Assembly (NCBI GenBank): GCA_013152195.1
Contig: JAADGU010000103.1
Span: forward strand, 1 to 21,932
Reading direction: 5' to 3'
DNA: 21,932 nt
DNA from: Nitrospirota bacterium
GTDB lineage: Bacteria; Nitrospirota; Thermodesulfovibrionia; Thermodesulfovibrionales; JdFR-85
Numbering within the stretch: position 1 is the first letter of the stretch; each line of letters begins with the position of its first letter. The position numbers were made by a program, and so were the translations under genes. Of this stretch, positions 15,116 through 21,932 are shown piece after piece. Under the pieces are notes generated by a model that saw only the letters and a list, made by a program, of their open reading frames with translations, ran no database searches and was not told where the DNA came from.

Positions 15116-15147
15116 GGGGAGGGAGAAATGCCCTCCCCGCATTTCTC
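15116..15147. terminator. Two overlapping hairpins between convergent genes
   Basis: GGGGAGGG-AGAAATG-CCCTCCCC (15116-15138) and GAGAAATGC-CCTCCCC-GCATTTCTC (15123-15147) are both perfect stems (8 and 9 bp) that share bases and cannot form together. They sit between the ends of two convergent genes and probably stop transcription in both directions, though neither side has a clean T run. Confidence 0.6.
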
Positions 15148-15335
15148 TAATCTTCCATTTTAATAGCTTCAGTAGGACAGACTTCAACTGCCTCCTGACA
15201 GTCACAGGTATCACAGGCATCAGGATTCTTCACATGGGCCTTGCCATCATCTTGCATCTCGAAAACATCAGGGCATATTGCCACACACGACTCACATCCT
15301 TCACAAAGATCCCATTCGATTACAGGTTTTGCCAT
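15147..15335 (-). CDS. Small [4Fe-4S] ferredoxin
   Basis: This is a 62-residue electron carrier. C11-x2-C14-x2-C17-x3-C21-P and a distal C53-P match the single-cluster ferredoxins of Thermotoga and Desulfovibrio, where the first three and the last cysteines bind the cluster and Cys21 can form a disulphide. Unusually, three further cysteines (C41-DT-C44-D-C46) precede the last one. The protein is strongly acidic. The ATG at 15335 is chosen because AAAGGAGG lies nine bases upstream; the TTG nine bases earlier would abut that site. It is monocistronic and its redox partner is not in view. Confidence 0.93.
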   Translation of the reverse strand: MAKPVIEWDLCEGCESCVAICPDVFEMQDDGKAHVKNPDACDTCDCQEAVEVCPTEAIKMED

Positions 15336-15365
15336 AACAAACAACCTCCTTTTCTAAAGATATCC

Positions 15366-15380
15366 ACCTGCCAGGCAGGT
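15366..15380. promoter_or_regulatory. Perfect palindrome in the ferredoxin leader
   Basis: ACCTGCC-A-GGCAGGT is a perfect 7-1-7 inverted repeat about 17 bases upstream of the ferredoxin ribosome binding site. It could be an operator or a leader hairpin. No consensus promoter for ferredoxin is obvious in the rest of the 257-base gap to copA. Confidence 0.45.
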
Positions 15381-15592
15381 AAGTTCAGGCTCCATACAGA
15401 AGAGTGCAAATGCAGAAAAGACCTGTTTCTGTCTCATACTTGTGCAAGGAGACTGGCGAACAAACTAATCCATTACTCTCACATAACCGGTAAAATGTTA
15501 TTCATCCGCTCTGCCTTTTCACAATTTCTTCATCAATTAGAGTATATAATACAGTATAGAATAATAGTATAATATTTCAAATAATAAATTAA

Positions 15593-18028
15593 ATGAAAGA
15601 CAAAAAAAATCATAAGGCATCTGAAATGCGAATAATCTTGCCTGTGAAGGGAATGACCTGTGCCTCCTGTGTAAAGGCAGTGGAAAAGGCCCTGAGCAAA
15701 ATCAATGGGGTCACAGATGTGTCAGTGAATTTTGCCTCTGAAAAGGCATCACTTACAGCAAGCGATCACATTCCCATTGAAAGTTTGATACAGGCCGTTA
15801 AGGCAGAGGGATACGAGTTAGCAACTTCAAGGCTGGAATTTGCAATCAGGGGAATGACATGCGCTGCATGTGTGGCAGCAGTTGAACGGACCTTAAAAAA
15901 ACTCTACGGTGTGGTGAGTGTCAATATAAACCTCGCATCCTCGAAGGCAGTGGTCGAATATATTCCAACACTCACCGGTTTTGAGGATTTCAAAAAAGCA
16001 GTTAAGGCTCAGGGATACGAAGCAGAAGCCATAACAGAGGCATTCATCGACAGGGAAAAGGATAGCCGGGAAAGGGAATACAGGGAACTTCTGCTCAGAT
16101 TCAGGGTAAGTGCCGTAATTTCAGCGCTGATTCTCATCGGAAGCTTTACCAGCATACCACTCCTGTCAAACTGGTATATACTGTTCGTCCTTGCCACTGT
16201 TGTACAGTTCTGGGCAGGCATGCGGTTTTACAAAGGTGCATGGGTGGCGATAAAACATCTCTCAACAAACATGAACACCCTTATTGCCATGGGCACATCT
16301 GCGGCTTACCTCTATAGTGTAACAGCAACTTTCTTTCCCGGAGTATTTGAAAGTGGCGGACTAAAGGCTCACATTTATTTTGATACCTCAGCAATTATAA
16401 TCGCACTTATACTCCTTGGACGACTCCTTGAGGCAAAGGCAAAGGGAAAAACCTCCGAGGCCATGAGGAAACTCATCGGGCTTCAGGCAAAGACAGCCAA
16501 GGTGGTACGAGACGGAAACGAGGCTGAGATACCAATAGAAGATGTATCTGTAGGCGATACAGTTATTGTACGGCCAGGAGAAAGGATACCTGTGGACGGA
16601 ATTGTAACAGAGGGTTATTCTTCGGTAGATGAATCCATGCTGACAGGCGAAAGCCTCCCTGTTGAAAAGGCCACAGGAGATACGGTCTTTGGCGGAACTA
16701 TTAACAAGTTCGGCAGCTTTAAGTTAAAAGCAACCAGGATCGGCAGTGATACAGCACTGGCGCAGATAATCCGCCTGGTGGAAGAGGCACAGGGAAGCAA
16801 GGCCCCCATACAGAGACTCGCCGACAGGATTGCCTCGATATTTGTACCCGTTGTAATCATAACAGCGACTATAACTTTTGCAATCTGGTATTTCCTTGGA
16901 CCGGAACCGTCATTTACAAGGGCCCTGATGAATTTTATTGCTGTTCTGATTATTGCCTGCCCCTGTGCCCTTGGACTTGCCACGCCTACCGCGATAATGG
17001 TGGGAACAGGAAAAGGTGCAGAAAAAGGTATCCTTATCAGGAATGCAGAGGCACTTGAGACAGCCCACAGGATACAGACCATCGTCCTGGACAAAACAGG
17101 CACCATAACAAGAGGAGAACCCGAACTGACTGATATTATTGGCACAGACGGCTCTGATAAAAACACCGTCCTTCAGCTATCAGCTTCGGCTGAAAAGGTA
17201 TCGGAACACCCTCTTGCCGAGGCAATTGTCCGAAAGGCCGAGGAGCTCGGACTTGATTTAAGAGAACCCGAAGATTTCGAGGCAATCCCCGGAGGGGGAA
17301 TACGTGCAAAAATCGGGAACGACAATCTTTTTATCGGTAATCTTTCTCTACTTAAAAAAGAGGGCATAGATCTGTCGAACGTCTCTGAAGTGGTTAAAAA
17401 ACTCTCATCAGAGGGTAAGACAGCGGTACTTATATCTGTCAACAATGAGGTAAAGGGTGTTTTCGGGATAGCTGATTCAATAAAAGAGGGGTCGGTAGAA
17501 GCCATCTCGGAACTGAAAAAGATGGGAGTTGAGGTTGTCATGCTGACAGGAGACAACGAACGGACAGCTTCCCGTATTGCCGAACTGGTTGGAATCGACA
17601 GATTCTTTGCAGAGGTCTTACCGGAAGGAAAGGTCGAGGTTGTGAAAAAGCTGAAAGACGAGAACAGGATAGTTGCCATGGTGGGTGACGGAATTAATGA
17701 TGCACCTGCACTTGCAGAGGCACATGTGGGGATAGCAATTGGAACAGGAACCGATATTGCCATGGAGGCATCAGATATAACCCTAATAAAGGGGGATCTC
17801 AGAAGTGTAGTTGAAGCCATCAAGCTGAGCAAACTCACCCTCAGGACAATAAAACAGAACCTCTTCTGGGCTTTTTTTTACAACGTTGTAGGAATTCCGA
17901 TTGCTGCAGGGATTCTTTATCCCTTTGGAGGACCGCTGCTGAACCCTGTATTTGCCTCTGCTGCAATGGCCTTCAGTTCAATCTCTGTTGTGACCAATTC
18001 CCTGAGGCTTAGAAAAAAGAGACTTTAA
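15593..18028 (+). CDS. copA: Copper-type P1B ATPase with two heavy-metal-binding domains
   Basis: This inner-membrane pump exports Cu(I) (possibly Ag(I)) using ATP. Its 811 residues carry two N-terminal HMA domains (GMTCASC, Cys23/Cys26; GMTCAAC, Cys90/Cys93), membrane helices from about 170, the actuator motif TGES, the transport motif CPC (456-458), phosphorylation DKTGT (Asp500), the HP motif (His539-Pro540) and GDGINDAP (Asp699, Asp703). The CPC and dual GMTCxxC motifs support copper. The start is uncertain: ATG 15593 has no clear ribosome binding site, and ATG 15626 (MRIILPVKGMTC) has AAGG eight bases upstream. An AT-rich region with TATAAT matches (about 15540-15575) precedes it, but no recognisable CueR or CsoR operator. 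Confidence 0.95.
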   Translation: MKDKKNHKASEMRIILPVKGMTCASCVKAVEKALSKINGVTDVSVNFASEKASLTASDHIPIESLIQAVKAEGYELATSRLEFAIRGMTCAACVAAVERTLKKLYGVVSVNINLASSKAVVEYIPTLTGFEDFKKAVKAQGYEAEAITEAFIDREKDSREREYRELLLRFRVSAVISALILIGSFTSIPLLSNWYILFVLATVVQFWAGMRFYKGAWVAIKHLSTNMNTLIAMGTSAAYLYSVTATFFPGVFESGGLKAHIYFDTSAIIIALILLGRLLEAKAKGKTSEAMRKLIGLQAKTAKVVRDGNEAEIPIEDVSVGDTVIVRPGERIPVDGIVTEGYSSVDESMLTGESLPVEKATGDTVFGGTINKFGSFKLKATRIGSDTALAQIIRLVEEAQGSKAPIQRLADRIASIFVPVVIITATITFAIWYFLGPEPSFTRALMNFIAVLIIACPCALGLATPTAIMVGTGKGAEKGILIRNAEALETAHRIQTIVLDKTGTITRGEPELTDIIGTDGSDKNTVLQLSASAEKVSEHPLAEAIVRKAEELGLDLREPEDFEAIPGGGIRAKIGNDNLFIGNLSLLKKEGIDLSNVSEVVKKLSSEGKTAVLISVNNEVKGVFGIADSIKEGSVEAISELKKMGVEVVMLTGDNERTASRIAELVGIDRFFAEVLPEGKVEVVKKLKDENRIVAMVGDGINDAPALAEAHVGIAIGTGTDIAMEASDITLIKGDLRSVVEAIKLSKLTLRTIKQNLFWAFFYNVVGIPIAAGILYPFGGPLLNPVFASAAMAFSSISVVTNSLRLRKKRL

Positions 18029-18061
18029 AAAAACACATAGAAGGAAAAAAACCAAAGATTT

Positions 18062-19108
18062 ATGATTATTGACCGAAGTGACGGAAATGAAAAGATTCTC
18101 CTGGCCCATGGCAGTGGCGGCAAGGCAATGCATTCACTGATAAGGGATGTGCTTGGTCCGCTCATCAGGATAGAAGACTTCAATGACTCGGCAGTAGTCC
18201 CGTTCAAGATAAAAGACTCTAATACGGAAACCATGAACGGAAGGCTCGTTTTTACTACAGACAGTTACGTTGTCTCCCCGCTCTTCTTCCCCGGCGGAGA
18301 CATTGGCTCACTGTCAGTCAATGGCACCATCAATGACCTCTCCATGGCTGGAGCCTCCACACTCTGTCTCTCCCTGAGTCTGATCATTGAGGAGGGCTTT
18401 CCCATGGATTCACTGCTACAGGTGCTCGGCTCTGTAAAGAAGGCTGCAGAAACAGCGGGTGTCAGGATTGTTACCGGAGATACAAAGGTGGTCAACAAAG
18501 GCAAATGTGATGGAATATTCATCAACACCTCGGGTATAGGGTTAGTACGCGAAGGGAGATACCTCTCACCTCGACATGTCATCCCCGGAGATATGGTTAT
18601 CCTGAGCGGACATATCGGCAATCACGGTGTGGCAGTTATGGCCGAACGCAATGGGCTTACATTTGACCCACCTGTTCTGAGTGATACGGCAGCCTTAAAC
18701 GGATTGGTAGATATAATGCTTTCACACACCCCGGAAATTCATGCCATGAGGGACCCAACACGGGGCGGGCTTGCAACAACCCTAAAGGAGATAGCCCTCG
18801 AGACAGGTGCGTGTATTGAGATAGATGAGGAAAGAATTCCTCTGACAGCCCGTGTCAGGGGTGCCTGTGAGTTACTGGGGATAGATCCCCTGTATGTGGC
18901 AAACGAGGGGGTGCTTGTTGCTTTTGCAGGCAAAAATGTGGCAAAATCTTTATTATACGCAATGAAGAACCATCCTCTGGGCAAAAACTCAGAAGTGATT
19001 GGAAAGGTAACAGGGGGACCCGGGAAAGTGGTCCTGCTTAAAACCCTGATCGGAGGAACCAGGATTGTGGATATGCTCCATGGCGAGCAGCTACCACGTA
19101 TATGCTAG
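18062..19108 (+). CDS. hypE: Hydrogenase maturation protein HypE
   Basis: HypE receives a carbamoyl group from HypF on its C-terminal cysteine and dehydrates it to a thiocyanate. This supplies the cyanide ligands of [NiFe]-hydrogenase. The 348-residue length is usual. The N-terminal LAHGSGGKAMHSLI, the ATP-binding core (FTTDSYVVSPLFFPGGDIG, VTGDTKVV), MRDPTRGGLATTLKEIA and the obligatory C-terminal PRIC with Cys348 are all present, so the protein looks functional. No other hyp or hydrogenase gene is nearby. It follows copA by 33 bases and may be cotranscribed. No good ribosome binding site is visible before the ATG. Confidence 0.96.
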   Translation: MIIDRSDGNEKILLAHGSGGKAMHSLIRDVLGPLIRIEDFNDSAVVPFKIKDSNTETMNGRLVFTTDSYVVSPLFFPGGDIGSLSVNGTINDLSMAGASTLCLSLSLIIEEGFPMDSLLQVLGSVKKAAETAGVRIVTGDTKVVNKGKCDGIFINTSGIGLVREGRYLSPRHVIPGDMVILSGHIGNHGVAVMAERNGLTFDPPVLSDTAALNGLVDIMLSHTPEIHAMRDPTRGGLATTLKEIALETGACIEIDEERIPLTARVRGACELLGIDPLYVANEGVLVAFAGKNVAKSLLYAMKNHPLGKNSEVIGKVTGGPGKVVLLKTLIGGTRIVDMLHGEQLPRIC

Positions 19109-19112
19109 AGAA

Positions 19113-19149
19113 CAGGAGAAGAATCTGAAATCAGGCAGGCATTCTCCTG
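19113..19149. other. Inverted repeat after hypE
   Basis: CAGGAGAA (19113-19120) and TTCTCCTG (19142-19149) are perfect complements with a 21-base loop. There is no T run, so it is not a standard terminator. The rest of the 111-base gap shows no clear promoter. Confidence 0.4.
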
Positions 19150-19219
19150 CAATTCAGGGGAGTTAAACCACGAAATGAATCAGGACAGCCTTAAGCTTGC
19201 ATAACATGAACATAAACCA

Positions 19220-19645
19220 ATGTCAGAAAAAGTAGTGCTACGTTTTCAGGATGGTTCAACAATTAAAGGCAGACTCAGAGATTTCTCCGAGATTGGCAAA
19301 GAATTCAGCATTGAAGAACACCCTTCCGGTAACCGCTTAACTGTCAGGATTGACCTGCTTAAGGCTATTTTTTTTGTAAGGACTTTCGAAGGCAACCCTT
19401 CCTACAGGGAGATTAAACGCTACGGAATCTCAAGCGAAAAAGGCAGGAAGGTTTATGTCAGATTCAAAGACAAAGAGAGTCTTCTTGGTTATCTTGAAGG
19501 GGAGATTCCATGGCAAAAGGGTTATTTTCTCTCAAAATCAGATAACGACAAAACAGGTTTTTTTCTTATTCCTGTTGACGAAGGGTGCAATAATATAAAG
19601 ATTTTTGTGGTTGGTACAGCGATTGATGATATCACCCTCATGTAA
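19220..19645 (+). CDS. Small conserved-looking protein of unknown function
   Basis: This 141-residue cytoplasmic protein has no signal peptide or membrane helix. The N-terminal half (VVLRFQDGSTIKGRLRDFSE then IDLLKAIFFVRTFEGN) and the second half (KVYVRFKDKESLLGYLEGEI then GFFLIPVDEGCNNIKIFVVG) look like two versions of one small beta fold. Each has a V-x-x-R-F-x-D/K start followed by a G-x-L/Y-E/R turn. This suggests internal duplication, perhaps of an SH3- or PilZ-like barrel. I cannot name a family with confidence. It ends eight bases before the SurA-like gene, so the two are probably cotranscribed. No strong ribosome binding site is seen. Confidence 0.78.
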   Translation: MSEKVVLRFQDGSTIKGRLRDFSEIGKEFSIEEHPSGNRLTVRIDLLKAIFFVRTFEGNPSYREIKRYGISSEKGRKVYVRFKDKESLLGYLEGEIPWQKGYFLSKSDNDKTGFFLIPVDEGCNNIKIFVVGTAIDDITLM

Positions 19646-19653
19646 AAATAATA

Positions 19654-20643
19654 ATGACAAAGTTAATAGAATACGGAAAAGCAGCTAAGATAAGGTTTCG
19701 TCACCTCATTACGGGATTAGCAGTCCTAATGCTCTTTGCAGCATCTGCTTCTGCAAGCATACTCCTTGACAGGGTCGTGGCAGTAGTGGACAGAGACGTG
19801 ATTACCTGGAGTGAGTTATACAGGACCATGGAGTTCGAACTCTCCGGCAAACTTGCAGGGCTCTCTCCTGAAGAAAAAAAAGAGCAACTCAAGCGGTATG
19901 AAAAGGACTTTCTCGATATGCTCATTGATACGAAAATACAACTCAATGAGGCAAGACGGTTGAATATAGGTGTATCCGAAGAGGACATAAATTCTGCAAT
20001 TAACCGGATACGACAGAAATACGGCCTCAGTGAGAAAGAATTCCTCGAGGCGTTGAGGAATGAAGGGTTCACGTTACAGGAATACAAAAAGAAGGTGACA
20101 GAGCAGATAACCCTCAGCAAACTGGTCAACATCGAGATAAGAAGTAAAATAATCGTTACAGAAGGTGAGATAGAGAATTACATAAAAACAAACGGCGATA
20201 GTTTTGATTTATCCGAAAGTTACAGAATTCGCCACATTATCTTCCCGGCCGGAACAGATGAAGAAAAAGCTGAAGCCAGGAGAAAAGCCACAGAGGTTAT
20301 TAAACTGCTTGACAGTGGCGAATCGTTCGAAAGTGTTGTAAGAAAATTCTCCGAAGGATCTGATGCTTCAAAAGGCGGTGATCTCGGGTTCATAAAGAAG
20401 AAGGACCTTGCAAAGGAATTCCTCCAGGTAATAGAAGGGATGAAGGTTGGAGAGTATAGCAAACCCTTCTGGTCAGGCAAGGGATTTCACGTTATTATGC
20501 TTGAAGGAAAAAGCCTGCCTGATTCTGAAGCAGCCCTGAAGAAAAAGGTACGCGAGATACTTATAGAGAAAAAACTCAGAAAGTCCTTAAAAGACTATCT
20601 CCGCTCCCTCAGGAGCAGGGTATTTATCGAGGTAAAGCTCTGA
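19654..20643 (+). CDS. SurA-like periplasmic peptidyl-prolyl isomerase/chaperone
   Basis: This 329-residue exported protein probably helps fold outer-membrane or periplasmic proteins. A signal peptide spans about 1-35 (FRHLITGLAVLMLFAASASA). The mature N-terminus ILLDRVVAVVDRDVITWSEL matches the SurA N-domain start. A helical N-domain runs to about 175. A single parvulin (PPIC) domain spans about 188-284 (YRIRHIIFPAG, GESFESVVRKFSEGSDASKG, KGFHVIMLEGK). A C-terminal helix follows. E. coli SurA has two parvulin domains; one is common in related proteins. It ends four bases before thiD. Confidence 0.9.
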   Translation: MTKLIEYGKAAKIRFRHLITGLAVLMLFAASASASILLDRVVAVVDRDVITWSELYRTMEFELSGKLAGLSPEEKKEQLKRYEKDFLDMLIDTKIQLNEARRLNIGVSEEDINSAINRIRQKYGLSEKEFLEALRNEGFTLQEYKKKVTEQITLSKLVNIEIRSKIIVTEGEIENYIKTNGDSFDLSESYRIRHIIFPAGTDEEKAEARRKATEVIKLLDSGESFESVVRKFSEGSDASKGGDLGFIKKKDLAKEFLQVIEGMKVGEYSKPFWSGKGFHVIMLEGKSLPDSEAALKKKVREILIEKKLRKSLKDYLRSLRSRVFIEVKL

Positions 20644-20647
20644 CCAT

Positions 20648-21445
20648 ATGAAGACAGCCCTCACCATAGCCGGTTCTGACCCAACATCTGGTGCAGGGGC
20701 ACAGCTTGATATCAGGGTTTTTCAGAGCATCGGAGTACATGGCCTCTCTGTGCTTACTTCAATTACAGCACAAAACACCATTGCTGTCAAATCCATCTAT
20801 CCTGTTGAACCAGAAGCAGTAAGAGAGCAGCTTGAAGTGCTGTTTGAAGATGTCGGAGTGGAGGCACTCAAGACAGGCATGCTTTACAGCAGCTCAATAG
20901 TGGAAGTGGTATCATGGGCACTTGAAAAATACGGAACAAAAAAGGTTGTAGTCGACCCTGTAATGGTATCCTCTTCAGGTATGCCCCTCGTTGAAGATGG
21001 AACCATTGAGAAGATGATGCAGGTTCTCTTTCCTTTAACCACAATTATAACCCCAAATATATATGAGGCATCCCTTCTGAGCGGAATTAATATTGAAGGA
21101 ATTGACGCATTATATGATGCCGCCGAAAAGATCAAATCCCTTGGACCGGAAGTAGTGATTATAACAGGAGGTCATTTCTCCCCCGCAAGCATTGCTCCTT
21201 CAGGGGGGGGGAGAGATACGGTTATTGACCTCTACTATGATGGCACAGAATTTCACCGGATTGAGTCAGAAAGACTTGCAGGGGAATATCATGGTACAGG
21301 CTGTGCTTTTTCCTCTGCACTAACAGCATACCTTGCACTTGGCAAATCAGCCCTTGAAGCGACAAGGAAAGCAAACGAATTTACAGTTGATGCCCTCAGA
21401 AAGGCCTATCACATAGGCAGCGGCATGGGGATGCTCAGGGTTTAA
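20648..21445 (+). CDS. thiD: Hydroxymethylpyrimidine (phosphate) kinase
   Basis: ThiD phosphorylates HMP and HMP-phosphate to HMP-pyrophosphate for thiamine synthesis. The 265-residue length is standard. N-terminal ALTIAGSDPTSGAGAQLDI, LKTGMLYS, VVVDPVMVSSSG, ITPNIYEASLLSG and the anion-hole/catalytic segment HGTGCAFSSA (Cys219) identify this ribokinase-fold enzyme. A run of nine G (21203-21211) encodes Gly-Gly-Gly in a surface loop. It follows the SurA-like gene by four bases and precedes radA by sixteen. No thiamine riboswitch is visible upstream. Confidence 0.96.
   Translation: MKTALTIAGSDPTSGAGAQLDIRVFQSIGVHGLSVLTSITAQNTIAVKSIYPVEPEAVREQLEVLFEDVGVEALKTGMLYSSSIVEVVSWALEKYGTKKVVVDPVMVSSSGMPLVEDGTIEKMMQVLFPLTTIITPNIYEASLLSGINIEGIDALYDAAEKIKSLGPEVVIITGGHFSPASIAPSGGGRDTVIDLYYDGTEFHRIESERLAGEYHGTGCAFSSALTAYLALGKSALEATRKANEFTVDALRKAYHIGSGMGMLRV
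21203..21211 (+). repeat. Nine-base G homopolymer inside thiD
   Basis: TCA-GGG-GGG-GGG-AGA encodes Ser-Gly-Gly-Gly-Arg. Slippage by one base would truncate ThiD. Confidence 0.95.
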
Positions 21446-21461
21446 TCGGAGTGATGGAGTG

Positions 21462-21932
21462 ATGAGCAAGACAAAGACAGTTTATACATGCCAGGCCTGC
21501 GGGTATACATCCCTTAAATGGCTCGGAAAATGCCCTGACTGCGGTGCCTGGAATACCTTTGTTGAAGAGGTCACTGGCAGGAAATCAGGTAGCAGGTCAC
21601 TTCCTGCAACAAGACCTACCCCCCTTTCCGAGATCATTCTCAATACCGACAACCGGATATCAACACATATTGGGGAACTCGACAGGGTTCTCGGGGGAGG
21701 CGTAGTTGCGGGTTCAGTTGTGCTAATTGGTGGTGATCCGGGGGTAGGAAAATCAACACTTATACTGCAGGCAATGGCCCAGCTGCTCAGGGACGGGAGC
21801 GAAAAGTGCCTCTACATATCAGGAGAGGAATCAGCCACACAGTTAAAGTTGCGGGCATCAAGGCTTGGAATTAATTCCGACAATATCCTTGTCCTTTCCG
21901 AAACCTCGCTTGAAATGATTCTCGGGGTAATA
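21462..21932 (+). CDS. radA: DNA repair protein RadA/Sms, N-terminal part (cut by window edge)
   Basis: RadA is a RecA-like helicase acting on branched recombination intermediates. The first 157 of about 450 residues are present. The N-terminal C4 zinc finger is Cys10, Cys13, Cys24 and Cys27 (YTCQACGYTSLKWLGKCPDC). Then come ELDRVLGGGVVAGSVVLIGG and the Walker A motif GGDPGVGKST (Lys97), followed by LYISGEESATQLKLRASRL. The ATG is preceded by a duplicated GGAGTGAT at 21448-21463, giving ribosome binding sequences at two spacings. It is the last gene of the surA-like/thiD run in view. Confidence 0.96.
   Translation, partial: MSKTKTVYTCQACGYTSLKWLGKCPDCGAWNTFVEEVTGRKSGSRSLPATRPTPLSEIILNTDNRISTHIGELDRVLGGGVVAGSVVLIGGDPGVGKSTLILQAMAQLLRDGSEKCLYISGEESATQLKLRASRLGINSDNILVLSETSLEMILGVI

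Noticed and set aside
17173..17838. Minus-strand open frame of 221 codons opposite copA
   Set aside because: Its serine- and proline-rich translation is typical of the antisense of a real gene; copA motifs are intact on the other strand.
19113..19149. Inverted repeat after hypE as a terminator
   Set aside because: It has a 21-base loop and no T run; recorded only as an inverted repeat.
20500..20700. Thiamine (TPP) riboswitch before thiD
   Set aside because: thiD starts four bases after the SurA-like gene, and no CTGAGA-type TPP motif is seen upstream.

Overview
The window looks like a chromosomal housekeeping region of a Gram-negative, anaerobic or microaerophilic bacterium. A Nitrospirota (Thermodesulfovibrionia-like) or deltaproteobacterial origin fits best. 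This rests on the split b/b' ATP synthase operon without a and c subunits, a secreted haem c-porin protein, HypE, a small low-potential ferredoxin and the general protein style. No rRNA or marker gene is present to prove it. There is no sign of a phage, plasmid, CRISPR array or intact insertion sequence.

Left half, minus strand, read from right to left. The F1/stalk ATP synthase operon runs atpF'(b')-atpF(b)-atpH-atpA-atpG-atpD-atpC (14447 to 8277) from a TTGACA-type promoter. A pyrimidine operon follows directly. Its promoter starts at the atpC stop codon, and its leader folds as a PyrR-binding hairpin followed by an intrinsic terminator just before pyrR. The genes are pyrR-pyrB-pyrC. A separately promoted gene then encodes an exported monohaem cytochrome-porin resembling the Cyc2 architecture. 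Beyond its terminator comes carA, then an overlapping unknown two-helix membrane protein, then carB, which leaves the window at base 1. PyrB, PyrC and CarAB cover the first three steps of UMP synthesis, and PyrR is the UMP-responsive regulator.

Right half. Divergent from the ATP synthase operon is a small protein with a histone H1-like lysine/alanine tail. It converges on a short ferredoxin gene across a GC-rich pair of mutually exclusive hairpins. Then, on the plus strand, come a two-HMBD copper-type P1B ATPase (copA), hypE (hydrogenase cyanide-ligand maturation), a small unknown protein, a SurA-like periplasmic peptidyl-prolyl isomerase, thiD (thiamine pyrimidine kinase), and the start of radA, which leaves the window at the right edge.

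The most interesting signals are: the PyrR attenuator with its promoter butted against atpC; the Cyc2-like cytochrome-porin with a near-consensus promoter, two adjacent palindromes and a second strong ribosome binding site in its leader; a heptanucleotide minisatellite inside the carB reading frame; the unknown membrane gene wedged between carA and carB; and the repeat-laden gaps on both sides of atpG.
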